In this document: piece by piece, positions 12,412 through 23,400 of the stretch
How positions within the stretch are numbered: the stretch's first letter is position 1
How the letters are laid out: each line of letters starts with the position of its first letter
Assembly: GCA_037074705.1 (NCBI GenBank)
Contig: CM073591.1
Location: forward strand, 85,726,032 to 85,790,031
Origin: Zhengitettix transpicula
Lineage: Eukaryota; Arthropoda; Insecta; Orthoptera; Tetrigidae
Direction: 5' to 3'
Length of the DNA: 64,000 nucleotides
Notes under the pieces: generated by a model
The model's input: the letters and a program-made list of their open reading frames with translations, nothing else
The model's database searches: none
What the model was told of the DNA's origin: nothing
Program-made: the position numbers and the translations under genes

Positions 12412-12660
12412 TTATTAATAAGAAAGACAGCTAAATTTAGACAAAATAAGTGATAATATAAAAGCCACACAACATTTCTGGAAGCCTTGTTCCTCTATTC
12501 TGGACGTTTGAGATTTGTCAAATGACTCGTGCAGTTGTGTCTCTCTATGCTCTTACGTTTTTCTGCCCCTGAAGAAAGGAACAAGGCTTCGAGTAACGTT
12601 GTGTGATATTCTTATATCACGTCTTTTGTCTTAATTTGGCTATCTTTATTATTAATAATT
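12412..12660. mobile_element. Foldback element FB2, copy 1
   Basis: Near-palindromic element with arms of about 82 bp (12412-12493 and 12577-12660). The inner arms read CCACACAACATTTCTGGAAG and its complement, and the outer arms share GATAGCCAAATT-like and AGACAAAA words. The 83-bp loop ends in CCTGAAGAAAGGAAC, and GAGTAACG follows in the arm, a decayed version of the CTGANGA...GAAACG signature. A second copy at 51201-51422 matches along its whole length and half an arm occurs at 31262-31306. No protein is encoded. Confidence 0.75.
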
Positions 12661-13163
12661 ATAACAGATTACTATTTACTCGTTGATGATTTTTAGTCAC
12701 AGATTTGGCACTAACATTTCAATAATTTCGACCGCCAAAGGAAAAGATTCATCGAAAAAAATACTTTGGCCGTGCAATGATATTTATTTAATATCGCTTG
12801 GATATTTTTTGGCTCGGAGTGACCAAAAACGGCTGCTTGTGTGGCTCGATTTTCCCAAATACTGACTCATGACGTGTTGCTGATGAATGCAGAAGTCAAA
12901 CGTTTCGAATTCTTGACATACGTTCGGCGTCCCAGTACGTACATTTCGATAATCGGCTCCACTTATTTATCGGCAAACTCTGCAGTCTTATTTCACATAT
13001 AAAGTTCATAAGGGGTGTTAAGCCACAAAACTAACACTGATCTCACTGTCAATACTTTAAACTATTCTCGCATTCTCTATAGTTTATCTGATGTTTGAAA
13101 TTATTCCATGGCTATTTGAAACAGGATTCTCGCTGCTAAATCAACGGACCACTGTATTTATTT
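12661..13163. other. Unassigned DNA with a hammerhead-like box
   Basis: CTGATGA at 12880-12886 is followed by CAAACG at 12897-12902, resembling the foldback signature, but no inverted arm was found. Otherwise nothing recognised. Confidence 0.3.
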
Positions 13164-13567
13164 CTGTTTTGAGAGGTGTATGTTCCGGGGTCGCAGACCT
13201 TGGGCATACGGCAAGAGTTGTCCGCTATTCCTATTGGAATAGTCGGCCAGCTGCCTCCTAAACTGGTCGAGGCACGGAGAAGGTAATGCTGCGTCCCCAC
13301 AGCAAACTCCTCTCCCGCTATCGGAAGGGCGTGGGACAAGTACCCAATGCCCGACCTACCCGATGCAGGTTTTTCTAGGGTTTTCCCTGCATTTCTTTAG
13401 GCGAATGCCGGGTAGGATCCTTAAACCATAGCCCGGGGGCCCTAGTTAACCCTTGGCTACCTTCCTCTACCCTTCCGCATCCCCCCTTTCTAATCCCTTC
13501 CTATTCTATTAAAGGGGAGTTGCCCAACGTGGATTACCCTCACGTAGCCTGTTGCCCTAAGAAAACA
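13164..13567 (+). mobile_element. Rp1 retroposon copy C1 (5'-truncated)
   Basis: Begins inside the family at CTGTTTTGAGAGGTGTATG and continues to the canonical 3' end CTCACGTAGCCTGTTGCCC with the short A-rich tail AAGAAAACA. The sequence is close to copy D. It is followed directly by the target duplication and copy C2, so the two stand head to tail. Confidence 0.85.
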
Positions 13568-13576
13568 GCTGAGCTT

Positions 13577-14080
13577 TCTCTAGAGAGCTCTGGCGGGGGC
13601 TACCTTTGGGGATGCCTTCACAATTCTCTGGTTTTTTGAACTAAGGTTCCCACATGCCGAGGCACCTCGCTCTGTTTTGAGAGGTGTATGTTCCGGGGTT
13701 GCAGACCTTGGGCATACGTTAAGAGTTGTCCGCTATTCCTATTGGAATAGTCGGCCAGACGCCTCCTAAACTAGCCAAGGCATGTCGAGGGGTAAGCTGC
13801 GACCCCACAGCAAATCCCTCTCCCGCCATCGGAAGGGCGTGGGACAAGTACCAAATGTCCGACCTACCTCATGCAGGTTTTTGTAGAGTTTGACCTGCAT
13901 TACTTTTAGGCAAATGCCGGGTAGGATCCTTAAACTATAGCCCGGGGGCCCTAGTTAACCCTTGGCTACCTTCCTCCACTATTCCGCATCTCCCATTTCA
14001 AATCCCTTTCCTATTCTATGAGAGGGAAGTTGCCACTATGTGGATTACCCTATACATAGCCTGTCTACACGAAAAAAAAT
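13577..14080 (+). mobile_element. Rp1 retroposon copy C2 with TSD
   Basis: Runs from the GAGAGCTCTGG block through the palindromes to CCTGTCTACACG and an A8 tail. GCTGAGCTT lies immediately before (13568-13576) and immediately after the tail (14081-14089), an exact 9-bp target-site duplication. It belongs to the 3'-end subtype ending CATAGCCTGTCTACAC, shared with copy E and the partial copy at 33.8 kb, whereas C1 has the GCCTGTTGCCC end. The pair is therefore two insertions of different subtypes, not a tandem duplication. Confidence 0.9.
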
Positions 14081-15025
14081 GCTGAGCTTCCGGTATTAAG
14101 TCTATAGAATTCTGAACGACGCCTATTACTTTTATTATAAGCCTTCATTTCGGAACAATTAGTATTGTCAATTGCTGTGTTAATATCCCGAAAATTACAA
14201 AAGGTACTGAAAGCATTCAAATAATGTATTACAATTGAAGTTGTGCAGTCTGGTCCAACAAACGTGTCTACATTTGTATTTCACTTACGATTTTTGGGTG
14301 GTATATTATTTGGATGTGCTCGATTCAGTTTTCCTCAAATTAATTGATGTCTTACTGATCCCAAATAAAATTGTTATTTAGGTATATATATTTGACTAAT
14401 GTAGTTACAAATTATGGCGAAGAAGTATCAAGTTTGAGTCCAAGCAACGGCCTAAATATTATTGAGAAATACGAACCATCAAACAAAAACAGGGGAACTC
14501 AAGGATTGCGTATAATATTCGTATTTTTTGACGTGAGTGATTGATAATTCTACATACAAACCATCCATTTTGAAATGTAATCATTTTACCAGCAAGGCCC
14601 TCATTAGAACATTTTAATTCTTTGCATATTGTGTTATACAAATTAATTTCTTTTTCAAAACGATATAGCAAGGATCAGAGACTTACTATTTATAACTTTA
14701 AAATTAAACAAAAAATATTAATCTTTGAGCTATTCTATTCAAATTATTTTTCTGTAAATATTTCTTCCATGACATACAAGTTTCATAGTGTTTTTCGAAT
14801 GTAATTAATTCTGAAAAGTACAAGAAACTTGAATTAATATAAGGCTATGGAGCCGTTCTGCAACAATATACAATTAAACTAAAAAAATTCATGTTTAATA
14901 TAAGTTATTGTGTAATAAATTAACAATAAAACAATGTGTCAGAAAAATGTGTATCAATTACAACAAAATATCATTATAATACAAATGGTTCGTACAGGAT
15001 ATGCTATATTAGAAGAAAATGACAC

Positions 15026-15029
<4 letters not shown>

Positions 15030-15070
<41 letters not shown>
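15030..15070. repeat. (TA)n microsatellite
   Basis: About 20 perfect TA units followed by a short GTGTTTGTGTGTG stretch. Confidence 0.95.
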
Positions 15071-15073
<3 letters not shown>

Positions 15074-15729
15074 TGTTTGTGTGTGTTTGGTTTGATGTTG
15101 TTTATCTTTGCTTCTTCGAATGACAAAAAAAGAATAATCAAGTACGTATAATTTATACAATATAATAAGCGAACGTAAGGCAGGTACGTATGCTACCAGA
15201 AAGTGATTAGATCAAAATTTAAATGATTATACGAAGGAACAAATATATTTTTTTGACTAATTAAAGGTGTGCATAAAATCATAGTGGAATTTAATGAAAG
15301 TAGAAACATGTTTCTGAAATTATATATGATTGTACAAAGTGAAATTGTTTTTATGACTGCGGCAACAATTCATTTACGACAACAATTCCGAAAAACTCAT
15401 GCAGAATACATTTAAAAATTACATTGTTATAACTGAAAATGTAAATTAAGAATATATAATGGCTAATAAGTAAGTTAAGAATGTGCAAGTAATTTTTGTT
15501 TATTATTAATTCTTAACGGACGTTTTGGGCATTAATTATTATTAAATTCCAAATCAATTAATTTTGAAAATTCATTAAAAGGTCTTTTCTTTCTGAAATT
15601 CGTAAGTCTCAATAACAAAGAAAGTATTTGACTACTCAAAATTTTCTTGTACCTGCCTGATACAGGACTTATTTTAGAAGACTTATTATTTCGTAGGCCG
15701 TGTTGACGGTGCGATCAGAAAATGTCCTC

Positions 15730-16015
15730 AGATCACTTAGGTCGTGAGACTATTTCGCGCAGATCGCGTGCACGGTTGCAGCCTCAACGGAAGCCACAAA
15801 TGCCCCAGCAGCATTTCAATTGAAAATCGATGCCAGCCGGAGTTTGCTTGACTTGATAATTGGAGGCATACAGCGGAAGTGTGGCGCGTCCTGCAGAGAT
15901 CCGCTAGTTTAAATAAGATTAGCTAACCACACGAATATCGAATGACCGCTCCTCCAATTGCTGGAAACATGCCACAGGTTTAATTAAGCTCAAAATTTCC
16001 TATTAATTGACAGCG
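15730..16015. promoter_or_regulatory. Possible conserved non-coding element
   Basis: A sharply delimited, less AT-rich, non-repetitive block inside AT-rich DNA. It has no open frame and contains words such as CAATTGAAAATCGATG, TTGATAATTGG, CTCCTCCAATTG and TTTAATTAAGC. It could be an enhancer or the remains of an old element. Confidence 0.2.
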
Positions 16016-16539
16016 ATGTTCTTGCTGCATTACAAATACGTTTTTAGAATTATAAACGCAATCGCAGATTACAGTTTCAGTAATATTTTAAATTTTCAAT
16101 ACATTTTGAAATATGACCATTCTGACGGAAAACAGTCTCTAGTGGACCGGTTAATTGGGGTCATTATTGTTGCGTTGTAATATTATCCTAAAAAACTTAG
16201 AAGATTTAAGGAATGAACTTAATGATGGTATATTTATGTGGAGAAAAACGACAAAAGAAAACGCGGTAATCTTTTCGACTTACATTTATAAGTTTGACCT
16301 AGTCAACAAGTAGTAATCAATAACAACAAACTAGTTCAAAATTACATATATGCAATATCAGTAAAGAGTCGTCAATCATGAACATACAAATATTTCAGTA
16401 ATGCACTCATTCAAATATATTGAAAGACATGTTTTTTGAAGCTAATTTGGCCATATAGCCGAATTTTCTGGTTCATTAATATTTTAATATAGTGTTATAT
16501 TAATTTAATTGTTTACACTGTTTAGCGAAACAAGAAAAA

Positions 16540-17148
16540 TCCATCAAAAATTACAAAAGGGGATGAAAAATTATTATCATTATTTAGCTACTATTGGTAA
16601 CTATATCTGCAAAAATAACATATACACCAATATATGGATAACCTAAACTAATTGTTTTTGTAAAGTTTTATTATTATTATTATATACCTGAAAAAAAAAA
16701 CAGGAATCCCCCTGATTTCTTTTTACTGCACTTCACTTTTTTTATCTTTCTTTTTGTAAATCACTTCACTTCACCACTTACTACGTTGACCAGATAAAAA
16801 TTAATTAAGTGTAATAAGAAAATATATGTATGTAAGTCTCCATGATTATTACAGATTTCTTAGCATACGTCTAAACTGATCAGTGCTATTTGGAAAAGTC
16901 GTCAGTATTTTTGCAGGCACTGAATTCCAGTCGTGGATTGATCTATTAACAAATGAATATTTGCCAACGTTGCCCTTTTTCTTTAATTTTGAAAGGGTGA
17001 TCATTTTGAGAAATATAAGTGGGTGCTCATTTTTCCTTTTTTTCTTTCCAGGCCGCTTGACCCGTATAAGCTTTGTTTTTAGCGGGAAAGCCTCGCAAAT
17101 ATGAAGTAAGTTAAAAAGATTCAGGGATAGATATTCGAGTACTGAAAT
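16540..17148 (-). mobile_element. LINE fragment L1a (3' end)
   Basis: Minus-strand end of a non-LTR reverse transcriptase. The C-terminal block GKYSFVNRSIHDWNSVPAKI, followed by FRRMLRNL and stops, is typical of insect CR1/Jockey-superfamily proteins. The 3' UTR continues to about 16540 and matches the UTR of the neighbouring plus-strand copy (TTACATACATATAT, ATCTGGTCAACGTAGTA, CAATAGTAGCTAAATAAT). Its 5' end at about 17148 abuts the 5' end of L1b head to head. The clade is not certain. Confidence 0.7.
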
Positions 17149-18860
17149 GGATTCGCGAATTTTTAAAAGAACGTCCACTCAGAGTTCACGTAAATGACAA
17201 ATTGTCCCACTCGGTTACAATTACGTCAGGGGTCCCGCAGGGAAGTGTGATCTGTCCACGAAGGCTCTTTGCGTACATAAATAATCTAAACATGGGTTTG
17301 AATTAACATATTAAACTGTTTGCTGACGATTGCACGGTTTATAGAGAAATCGTATGTGCGGAGGATGTTCGGACTCTTCAGGCCGACCCGGACAAATTTT
17401 ACGAATGGTCAGTTAGAAATAAAATGCAAGTAAACTCATCGAACAATAAGGCTATTGTCTTTACAAAAAATGAAAATGTTCCTCCAGTTACGTATAAAAT
17501 TGAGAATGAAGTTGTAACGGAATCCAACAGTTGGAAATATCTTGGAATCACGATTAGTAAGGATCAAATTGGGGAAATCAAGTCAGCGAAGTCGCAGGTG
17601 AAGGACGGATGGCGTTACATTTTGTAAATAGGGTTTGGAAGCCTTTTTTGAACTAAGGTTCCCACAAGCCGAGGCACCTCGGCCTGTTTTGAGAGGTGTA
17701 TGTTCCGGGGTCGCAGACCTTGGCCATACGGTAAGAGTTGTCCACTATTACTATTGGAATAGTCGGCCAGCTGCCTCCTAAATTGGTCAAGGCACGGGGG
17801 AAAGCTGCGACCCCACAGCTAATCTCTCTCCCGCCACCGGAAGGGCGTGGGACAATTACCAAATGCCCGACCTACCTGATGCAGGTTTTCCTAGGGTTTG
17901 TTCTGCATTTCTTTTAGGCGAATGCCGGGTAGGATCCTTAAATCATAGCCCGGGGGCCCTAGTTAACCCTTGGCTTCCTTCCTATACTTCCACATCACCC
18001 CTTTCAAATCCCTTTCCTATGCTATAAGAGGGGAGTTGCCACTATGTGGATTACCCTATACATAGCGTGTCTACACCTCAAAAAAAAGTTCGAGGAAAAT
18101 CAATATATCTGCTTACAATTCACTGGTCAAGCCCATTTTAGAATATGGGACAACTTTTTCGGATCTATATAGAAATGAACACACGCTAGTGTTAGAAAAG
18201 ATTAAAAAACTGGATGAAAAGATGTTTGGGCTGGATTCGGGGAAAATCCTCATTAGCATTTAGAACCACTAAGCAGTAGAAGGAAACACGCGAGGCTTTC
18301 CGCAATATACAAAGCTTATACGGGTCAACCGGTCTGGAAATAAATTAAAAGTCATCTAATGGCGCCCACGTATATTTATAAAAATGATGACCCTTTCAAA
18401 ATTAAAGAAAAAGGGCAACGCACAGAGGTTGACAAATATTAATTTGTTAATAGATCACTTCGCGACTGGAATTCATTGCTTGCAGAATTACTGACGACAT
18501 TTCCGAATAGCGATTATCAGTGTAGTCGTAGGTTAAGGAATCTTCAATAATCATGGGGTCTTACATACATATATTTACTTATTACACTTATTAATTTTTA
18601 TCTGGTCAGCGTAGTAGGTGAAGTGATTTATGAAAAGAAAGATTAAATAAAAACTGAAGTTCACTAAAAAAATAAGCGGTTGGGAGGGGGGAGGGGGAGT
18701 TACGTGTTTTTTTCAGGTAAATAATAAACCTTACAAAGACAGTTGGTCTATTTTACCCATATATGTATATATAACATTTTTGAATTATGTTATTTTTGTA
18801 AATATATCTACAGCTACCACCGGGCAAAAATGGCCAATAGTAGCTTAATAATAAAGTCCT
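17149..18860 (+). mobile_element. LINE fragment L1b (RT to 3' UTR), interrupted
   Basis: The same LINE family as L1a, on the plus strand. It opens in the middle of the reverse transcriptase (WIREFLKERPLRVHVND), followed by SGVPQGSVI (about 17229), a stop, then the catalytic FADD (17319-17330), a VTESNSWKYLGITISK block and, after the Rp1 insertion, SLVKPILEYG at about 18120. The decayed C-terminus contains KIKEKGQR and a W-rich block, then the 3' UTR to about 18860. In-frame stops make it dead. The endonuclease part is missing. A G-rich run in the UTR at 18676-18702 is specific to this copy. Confidence 0.75.
17642..18084 (+). mobile_element. Rp1 retroposon copy E, inserted in a LINE
   Basis: A 5'-truncated Rp1, from TTTTTTGAACTAAGGTTCCC to CTGTCTACACCTC and an A8 tail. 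The flanking LINE reads HFVNRVWK before it and NISAYNSLVKPILEYG after it, so the insertion splits one reverse transcriptase and must be younger than the LINE copy. No clean target duplication is seen; a few LINE codons appear to be lost at the junction. Confidence 0.85.
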
Positions 18861-20725
18861 GTAAATGTAGTTATTGATCGTAAATCCTGGAGACAATTTT
18901 CAGAGTAAATCTGAGAATTGTGAATGTGCTGGTTAATAACAATGTTAAAATCAATATATAAACATAAAAATATATCGAATTATTAATATCTGTTGAAAAC
19001 AAAAATAACTTTGATTTAGAATAAAACTAATGTTTTCTAACTTAGATGCTTATACTTTACATGTATGTGGTGCTAGAATTGTCAAATTTAAGCAAATAGA
19101 GACCTTTTTCTTGGGGATGTAGTTTCTTCCGTCCATAGCTATCGTGTCCTCAGCGTCTGCTGTATTTTAACGCGGTCAGTTTTTGGCCAATTAATGGCTT
19201 GGCGCGAGATGAATCCTTATAGCAGTATTAAAAATCACATCTTTACCAGTTATCGATCAATCACACGCGAGTGTCTGAATTTGGAAGCCTGGAATTACTC
19301 CCCCAATGACCACACGACTATCCTTTTGTGATACAGGAGTGTGGTATAATGCCTTTAAGCTGGCTCCAGACATGCGAGTTATGTTATGACACGAAACACG
19401 AGTCAGGCACGTTCTCCGAAACCCTGGAATGTGTGGATGGGCACTTTGCTAGTTTTGTGTGTTATGAAGTTGTTCCTGCTCATATTAGGGGTTTATCCAA
19501 AATAAGTCGGTTTTTCAACACTCATCAAAAGGAATATATGCCGTCAAGGCGATTAAGGACGAAGTGCGCGTTTACTCATACGCTCAGCGAAATGCGTATA
19601 TATAAAAAGACAAATGTGTGTCTTCACATAGATATCTCAGCTAATATCGGAATTTACAAAGACTGTAGGGTTTAATTATTATTATGTTAAATAAAAAGGT
19701 AGTGAAATTAACTATGTACGGAGCAAAGAACTATACGACGCTTATGGTGTTCCGTATAATATTGGGACCATAATTTTTTATATTTTATTGTAATACTTGA
19801 AAAGGCGTTTATTAAATTTTGCTGTTATAGATGATAATATAAGCTTCAAATTTTAGTAAGCCGGTGCTTTTGAGAACTAAATTATTGAGACGGAAGGTCC
19901 ATGTTTTCTTTGTTGACATACACGGCGCAGTTCTTGACCAAACACATTATTCTGTATATTAGCTCGGAAAGGGGCCTAAAGCGTTAATTTAACTAAAATT
20001 TCTAAATTGTTTGGAAGCAGGTTTGTAAATAACTTTTTTTTATTGATTGTACCCGAGGAAGGAATGTTTTTGATAACTGGTAAGTGCGAGTAGAACTCGT
20101 CCTGTGGCTTTTATTACATTCGGTGTTCGTCTCTGAATCTGGATAGACATGTCCTACCGATTGCGCGGCTGTTCGTAGGTCCTGCGACTAGATCAATGAA
20201 TATAGTGCCAGTAACCCAAGGAAGGCTCCAGACACGAACGAGCTATGAGCCAGTGACCAACAGCATTCAGCAGTTGACTGACACTGCCTACAATTGTTGA
20301 GCGCCAACGAGTAATCCCTCCTTTACCTTTAGTCATAGCTGCGTGAGATTAAATCTCCCGTCTAGTGTTTCAGAAATTAGTAAATTGAATGATCGGCGTT
20401 TCTCCTCAAGGAACATGCACAAGTACAGAAATAAGGTTCTATTTTTCAACGAGGTCTATCTCTATTAACATTTCATGAACTGTTGTAATTAGTTTTGAGT
20501 AGAATATGAGATGTGAATGTGCGTACGAGTGAATACAAGTAAAGCAATATTCAACAATTAAGTTGATTGACTGAGCTGGAGATAATTTTTTGCTACCATT
20601 GTCACACATAAATTTTGAATTGTAAATTAGGTGTATATTCGGAATTGAAGCATTTTTTTTAGAATTTATTTATTAATAAAACCCATCTTATCTGCAAAGC
20701 GAGGACACCTCAGCTAATAACATAA
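18861..20725. other. Unassigned DNA
   Basis: A 115-codon frame at 19328-19675 (plus) shows no recognised motif or codon pattern, and a GC-richer block lies at 20140-20350. No repeat family was recognised. Confidence 0.4.
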
Positions 20726-21415
20726 GGCCCGTTACACACACGGCGATTTTTATCCCGGCGTTAAGTTTTCCGACGTACGAGTATCAGTTGAGAGTGTTAT
20801 GAACTGTGTAGTTCTAAATGAACAGAGGGCATTACTGTCATTTCGTCGATGAATGAAAATGACGACTTTCATTAATTTCATTGTATTTAATTTGGGTTCA
20901 TCCAACTAATGAAGAGGAGAGGTTGTAACTTTCTACATGCTGTTTGAAGAGTTGAAGCAGGATGATGCGAAATATGTTCAGAGTTTTATCACATAATACA
21001 GGTCTTTCTTCAATTAATGAAATAAGTATTTCATTACTTATGATGCCATCCAAATTATTCACATTTGAAATGGGCAAAACAAAATGACACAAAAGATAGG
21101 ATGACAAAAAACAAACTTTCCATACGAAAATTCAAAACAAGAATGAAAATAACTCCAGCGGTAGAAAAACCTCTCTGTTTGCAAACATGCATTAGCTACG
21201 TAGGTCACTAGTTGCGATTAGCGATAAATTTATCGCTAAGCGCTATGCGCTACAGGCCTTCAGCGACTGCTCAAGCTGTATTCCACGACAATTTTATCTT
21301 ACAGATTATTTACCTCTCAATGTGAAAGCTCTCATTCACTTCATTGGACTTCTTTTGTTCCGGCTTCAGCGATAAATTAACACGTCGATAATAATCGCCG
21401 AATGTGTAACGTGCC
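20726..21415. mobile_element. PIF/Harbinger-like DNA element (690 bp)
   Basis: Terminal inverted repeats are visible. The left end, GGCCCGTTACACACACGGCG then ATTTTTATC, matches the complement of the right end, CGATAATAATCGCC then GAATGTGTAACGTGCC, over about 38 bp with few differences. The interior carries a minus-strand fragment resembling a MADF domain, the DNA-binding accessory protein type of PIF/Harbinger transposons, and a perfect 22-bp palindrome at 21218-21239 centred on AAATTT. No transposase and no clear 3-bp target duplication were seen, so it is a decayed non-autonomous copy. Confidence 0.6.
20898..21107 (-). pseudogene. MADF-like protein fragment
   Basis: A 69-codon frame inside the PIF/Harbinger-like element. 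Residues about 25-45 read EILISLIEERPVLCDKTLNI, matching the start of a MADF domain (leucine-rich helix, then ERPVLWDK; here the tryptophan is replaced by cysteine). The rest of the domain is shifted or lost. In autonomous PIF/Harbinger elements such a protein helps target the transposase. This one is too short and isolated to be active. The frame could also be called from an internal methionine; no start is convincing. Confidence 0.45.
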
Positions 21416-22179
21416 GGTCTCATGCTGTATTCAATTACCAGCCCGTTCCTGTCGATTATCTAATCGACTCACTGCTTCGGATTATGCGAATCGCGTTTTT
21501 ATAACTTATTGACGATTACAAATTAATTCATTCGGTATACTCCGTGGCACCCGGGGCCAATAATAGTAAATTTAAGTTTCCGAAAACTATTTGAAACCGC
21601 TAAACTAAATTCAAAAGAAAATTATTAAATTAATATTTAAAATAGAAAGATCCTGTTCTTGTGATATCTTATATGAAGATGATAACACAACTAATCAAAC
21701 TAAATATTTATAGAAATATTCTAGTGCTTGCAAAATGTTATGTAGAAGAGAATCTTTTGTACCATCACCAATTTTTTTGAATAATTATATATTTGTGAGA
21801 AATTGAATTTCTAATTTGCTGAGTAGATACCAAATAGCATGAAGGGAACATGTTAATTAGAAATTGGATAATAAATTTGTATGGTAATGTTGTCGAAATA
21901 AATTTCACTGCGACCAACATTTCATATTTGTATTTTACATTATTTTTCGTGTATTTTATATAATTACATTTTTTTATCACTGTGTTCATGCCATGCAAAC
22001 GTGCTTATCATTAAATGTAACTCTGACAGTAATCGAAAGTTTAGCTATTGTTGTCTCCTGTTTTACTAATAATTTTTCTCTTTTGTGTAATTTTTCCAAT
22101 TTAATTATTAAAATGTTTTCTAAATATTAAGTGTCATATTGGGACTAAAAGGTTCCTAATTCACAGCGAAATGTGAAAT
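21416..22179. other. AT-rich DNA, nothing recognised
   Basis: The first 150 bp (21430-21560) are less AT-rich and non-repetitive (GATTATCTAATCGACTC, TTATGCGAATCGCG). The remainder is featureless. Confidence 0.4.
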
Positions 22180-22199
22180 TATATATATATATATATATT
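22180..22199. repeat. (TA)n microsatellite
   Basis: Ten TA units at the left edge of the LTR-like region. Confidence 0.85.
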
Positions 22200-23260
22200 G
22201 TAATGCATTGTCTTGGAACACCGCACATGTGGGGGGTGAGGATGCAAGTGCAAAGTAATTACGGGTCCTGTCTCGATGTGACAAGACAGAGCGGCAAGAT
22301 ATTTGTTTCGGATTAATGGTCTTGGCCGGCACAGGAAGTTGCAATGTGTACTTAGGATTTGTAAATCAAAGCAGGGCACATGCAGGGTGGCCTGTCGCAA
22401 GATGTATCGGTTTAGGAAAGGCATTGTGTCTGGTTAATGGGCTTGGCCATCGGCTTGTTGACTTAGGATTTGTAAGGAGGGGTCAGCGCAAGTCGTGTGA
22501 GGGTGAGAAGACAAGTCCAGTGTAATTGAGGGTGAGGATACAAGTGCAAAGTAATTACGGGTCCTGTCTAGATGTGACATGACGGAGGGGCTAGCTATTT
22601 GCCAAGGAACTGCAGCTGCAGAATGTAAATCTCAGTAATGGAGAAACTGTCACCGCGAAGTTGCGACGTGGTCTTGGAACAAAGGGAAAACAACAAGACT
22701 AGTAGTATATAAGGGAGAAATAAGCTATTGTGAGTTAGTCAGCGTTAGTCAGCGTGGGAGAGGGGTGCTGTGAGCATCGTGAGTTGAGTTTTGGAGATAG
22801 AGTGGAGGAGGGATGCTGTGGGCATCGAACTTGGAAGATAGTTCGAGTTGAGTGTCAGAGCGGAGGGTATGGAGAAAATTTGCAGCCTGCGAGAGAAATA
22901 GAAAATTATTCAACTATAAACAATTTCATATGCAGGAGTTCAATCTGTAGTAATATCAAAATTTGACCACTGTCTTCGATGGTAGGAGACCAGGACACAG
23001 CATCCAGCGCCGAGTAGTTTCAGCATGAGCAACTGGGATGTCCTTCACCGAGTATGGAGAATCAGCTATCGTCGAACCAATAATATGTGTTAGAGTCAGT
23101 GTGTGTAAACGTCCAGTCTATAAAGTGTGTGTGTAATGAACGAGCCAAATGTTTCTGAGAAATCGTGAGTTGAAATTTATGGTATTAACATATGTAAACG
23201 GAATTAAAAGATACAGTCAGATATCGTTCTCTTCTTGTGTTAATAAAATAAACTCTTTTA
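22200..23260 (+). repeat. Possible solo LTR or similar repeat, with internal duplications
   Basis: A less AT-rich block with features of a retroelement long terminal repeat: it can start at TGTAATGC, has a TATA-type box GTATATAAG at about 22709, and an AATAAA signal near 23245. Internally, a stretch of about 70 bp (GAGGATGCAAGTGCAAAG then TAATTACGGGTCCTGTCT) occurs at 22231-22300 and again at 22533-22602, TTAATGG.CTTGGCC occurs at about 22313 and 22435, GTTAGTCAGC is doubled at about 22735, and GCTGTG.GCATCG is repeated at about 22768 and 22815. No clear TG...CA ends or target duplication were found, so the LTR reading is tentative. Confidence 0.3.
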
Positions 23261-23347
23261 AATTTAGAAGCAATCTGTAGAATAAAATTTGTTTGTTAAA
23301 ATATAAATCTTATTTTTTTTATTTTGACGCCTTTAAGTGATCATTAC

Positions 23348-23400
23348 AATATATATATATATAGATAGAAAGATAGATAGATAGAAATATAGATATAGAT
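23348..23400. repeat. Microsatellite (TA)n and (GATA)n
   Basis: TA units, then imperfect AGATAGAT units. Confidence 0.85.

Larger units (their letters stand above)
14081..16539. other. AT-rich DNA with a (TA)n tract
   Basis: No gene recognised. It includes a (TA)n microsatellite at 15030-15070 and a GC-richer patch at 15730-16015, both listed separately. Confidence 0.45.

Noticed and set aside
18676..18702. G-quadruplex candidate in a G-rich run
   Set aside because: It is absent from the other copy of this LINE UTR and there is no functional context.
19328..19675. 115-codon frame as a gene
   Set aside because: No recognised motif, no repeat relatives, no splice or promoter context; length is within chance for a less AT-rich stretch.
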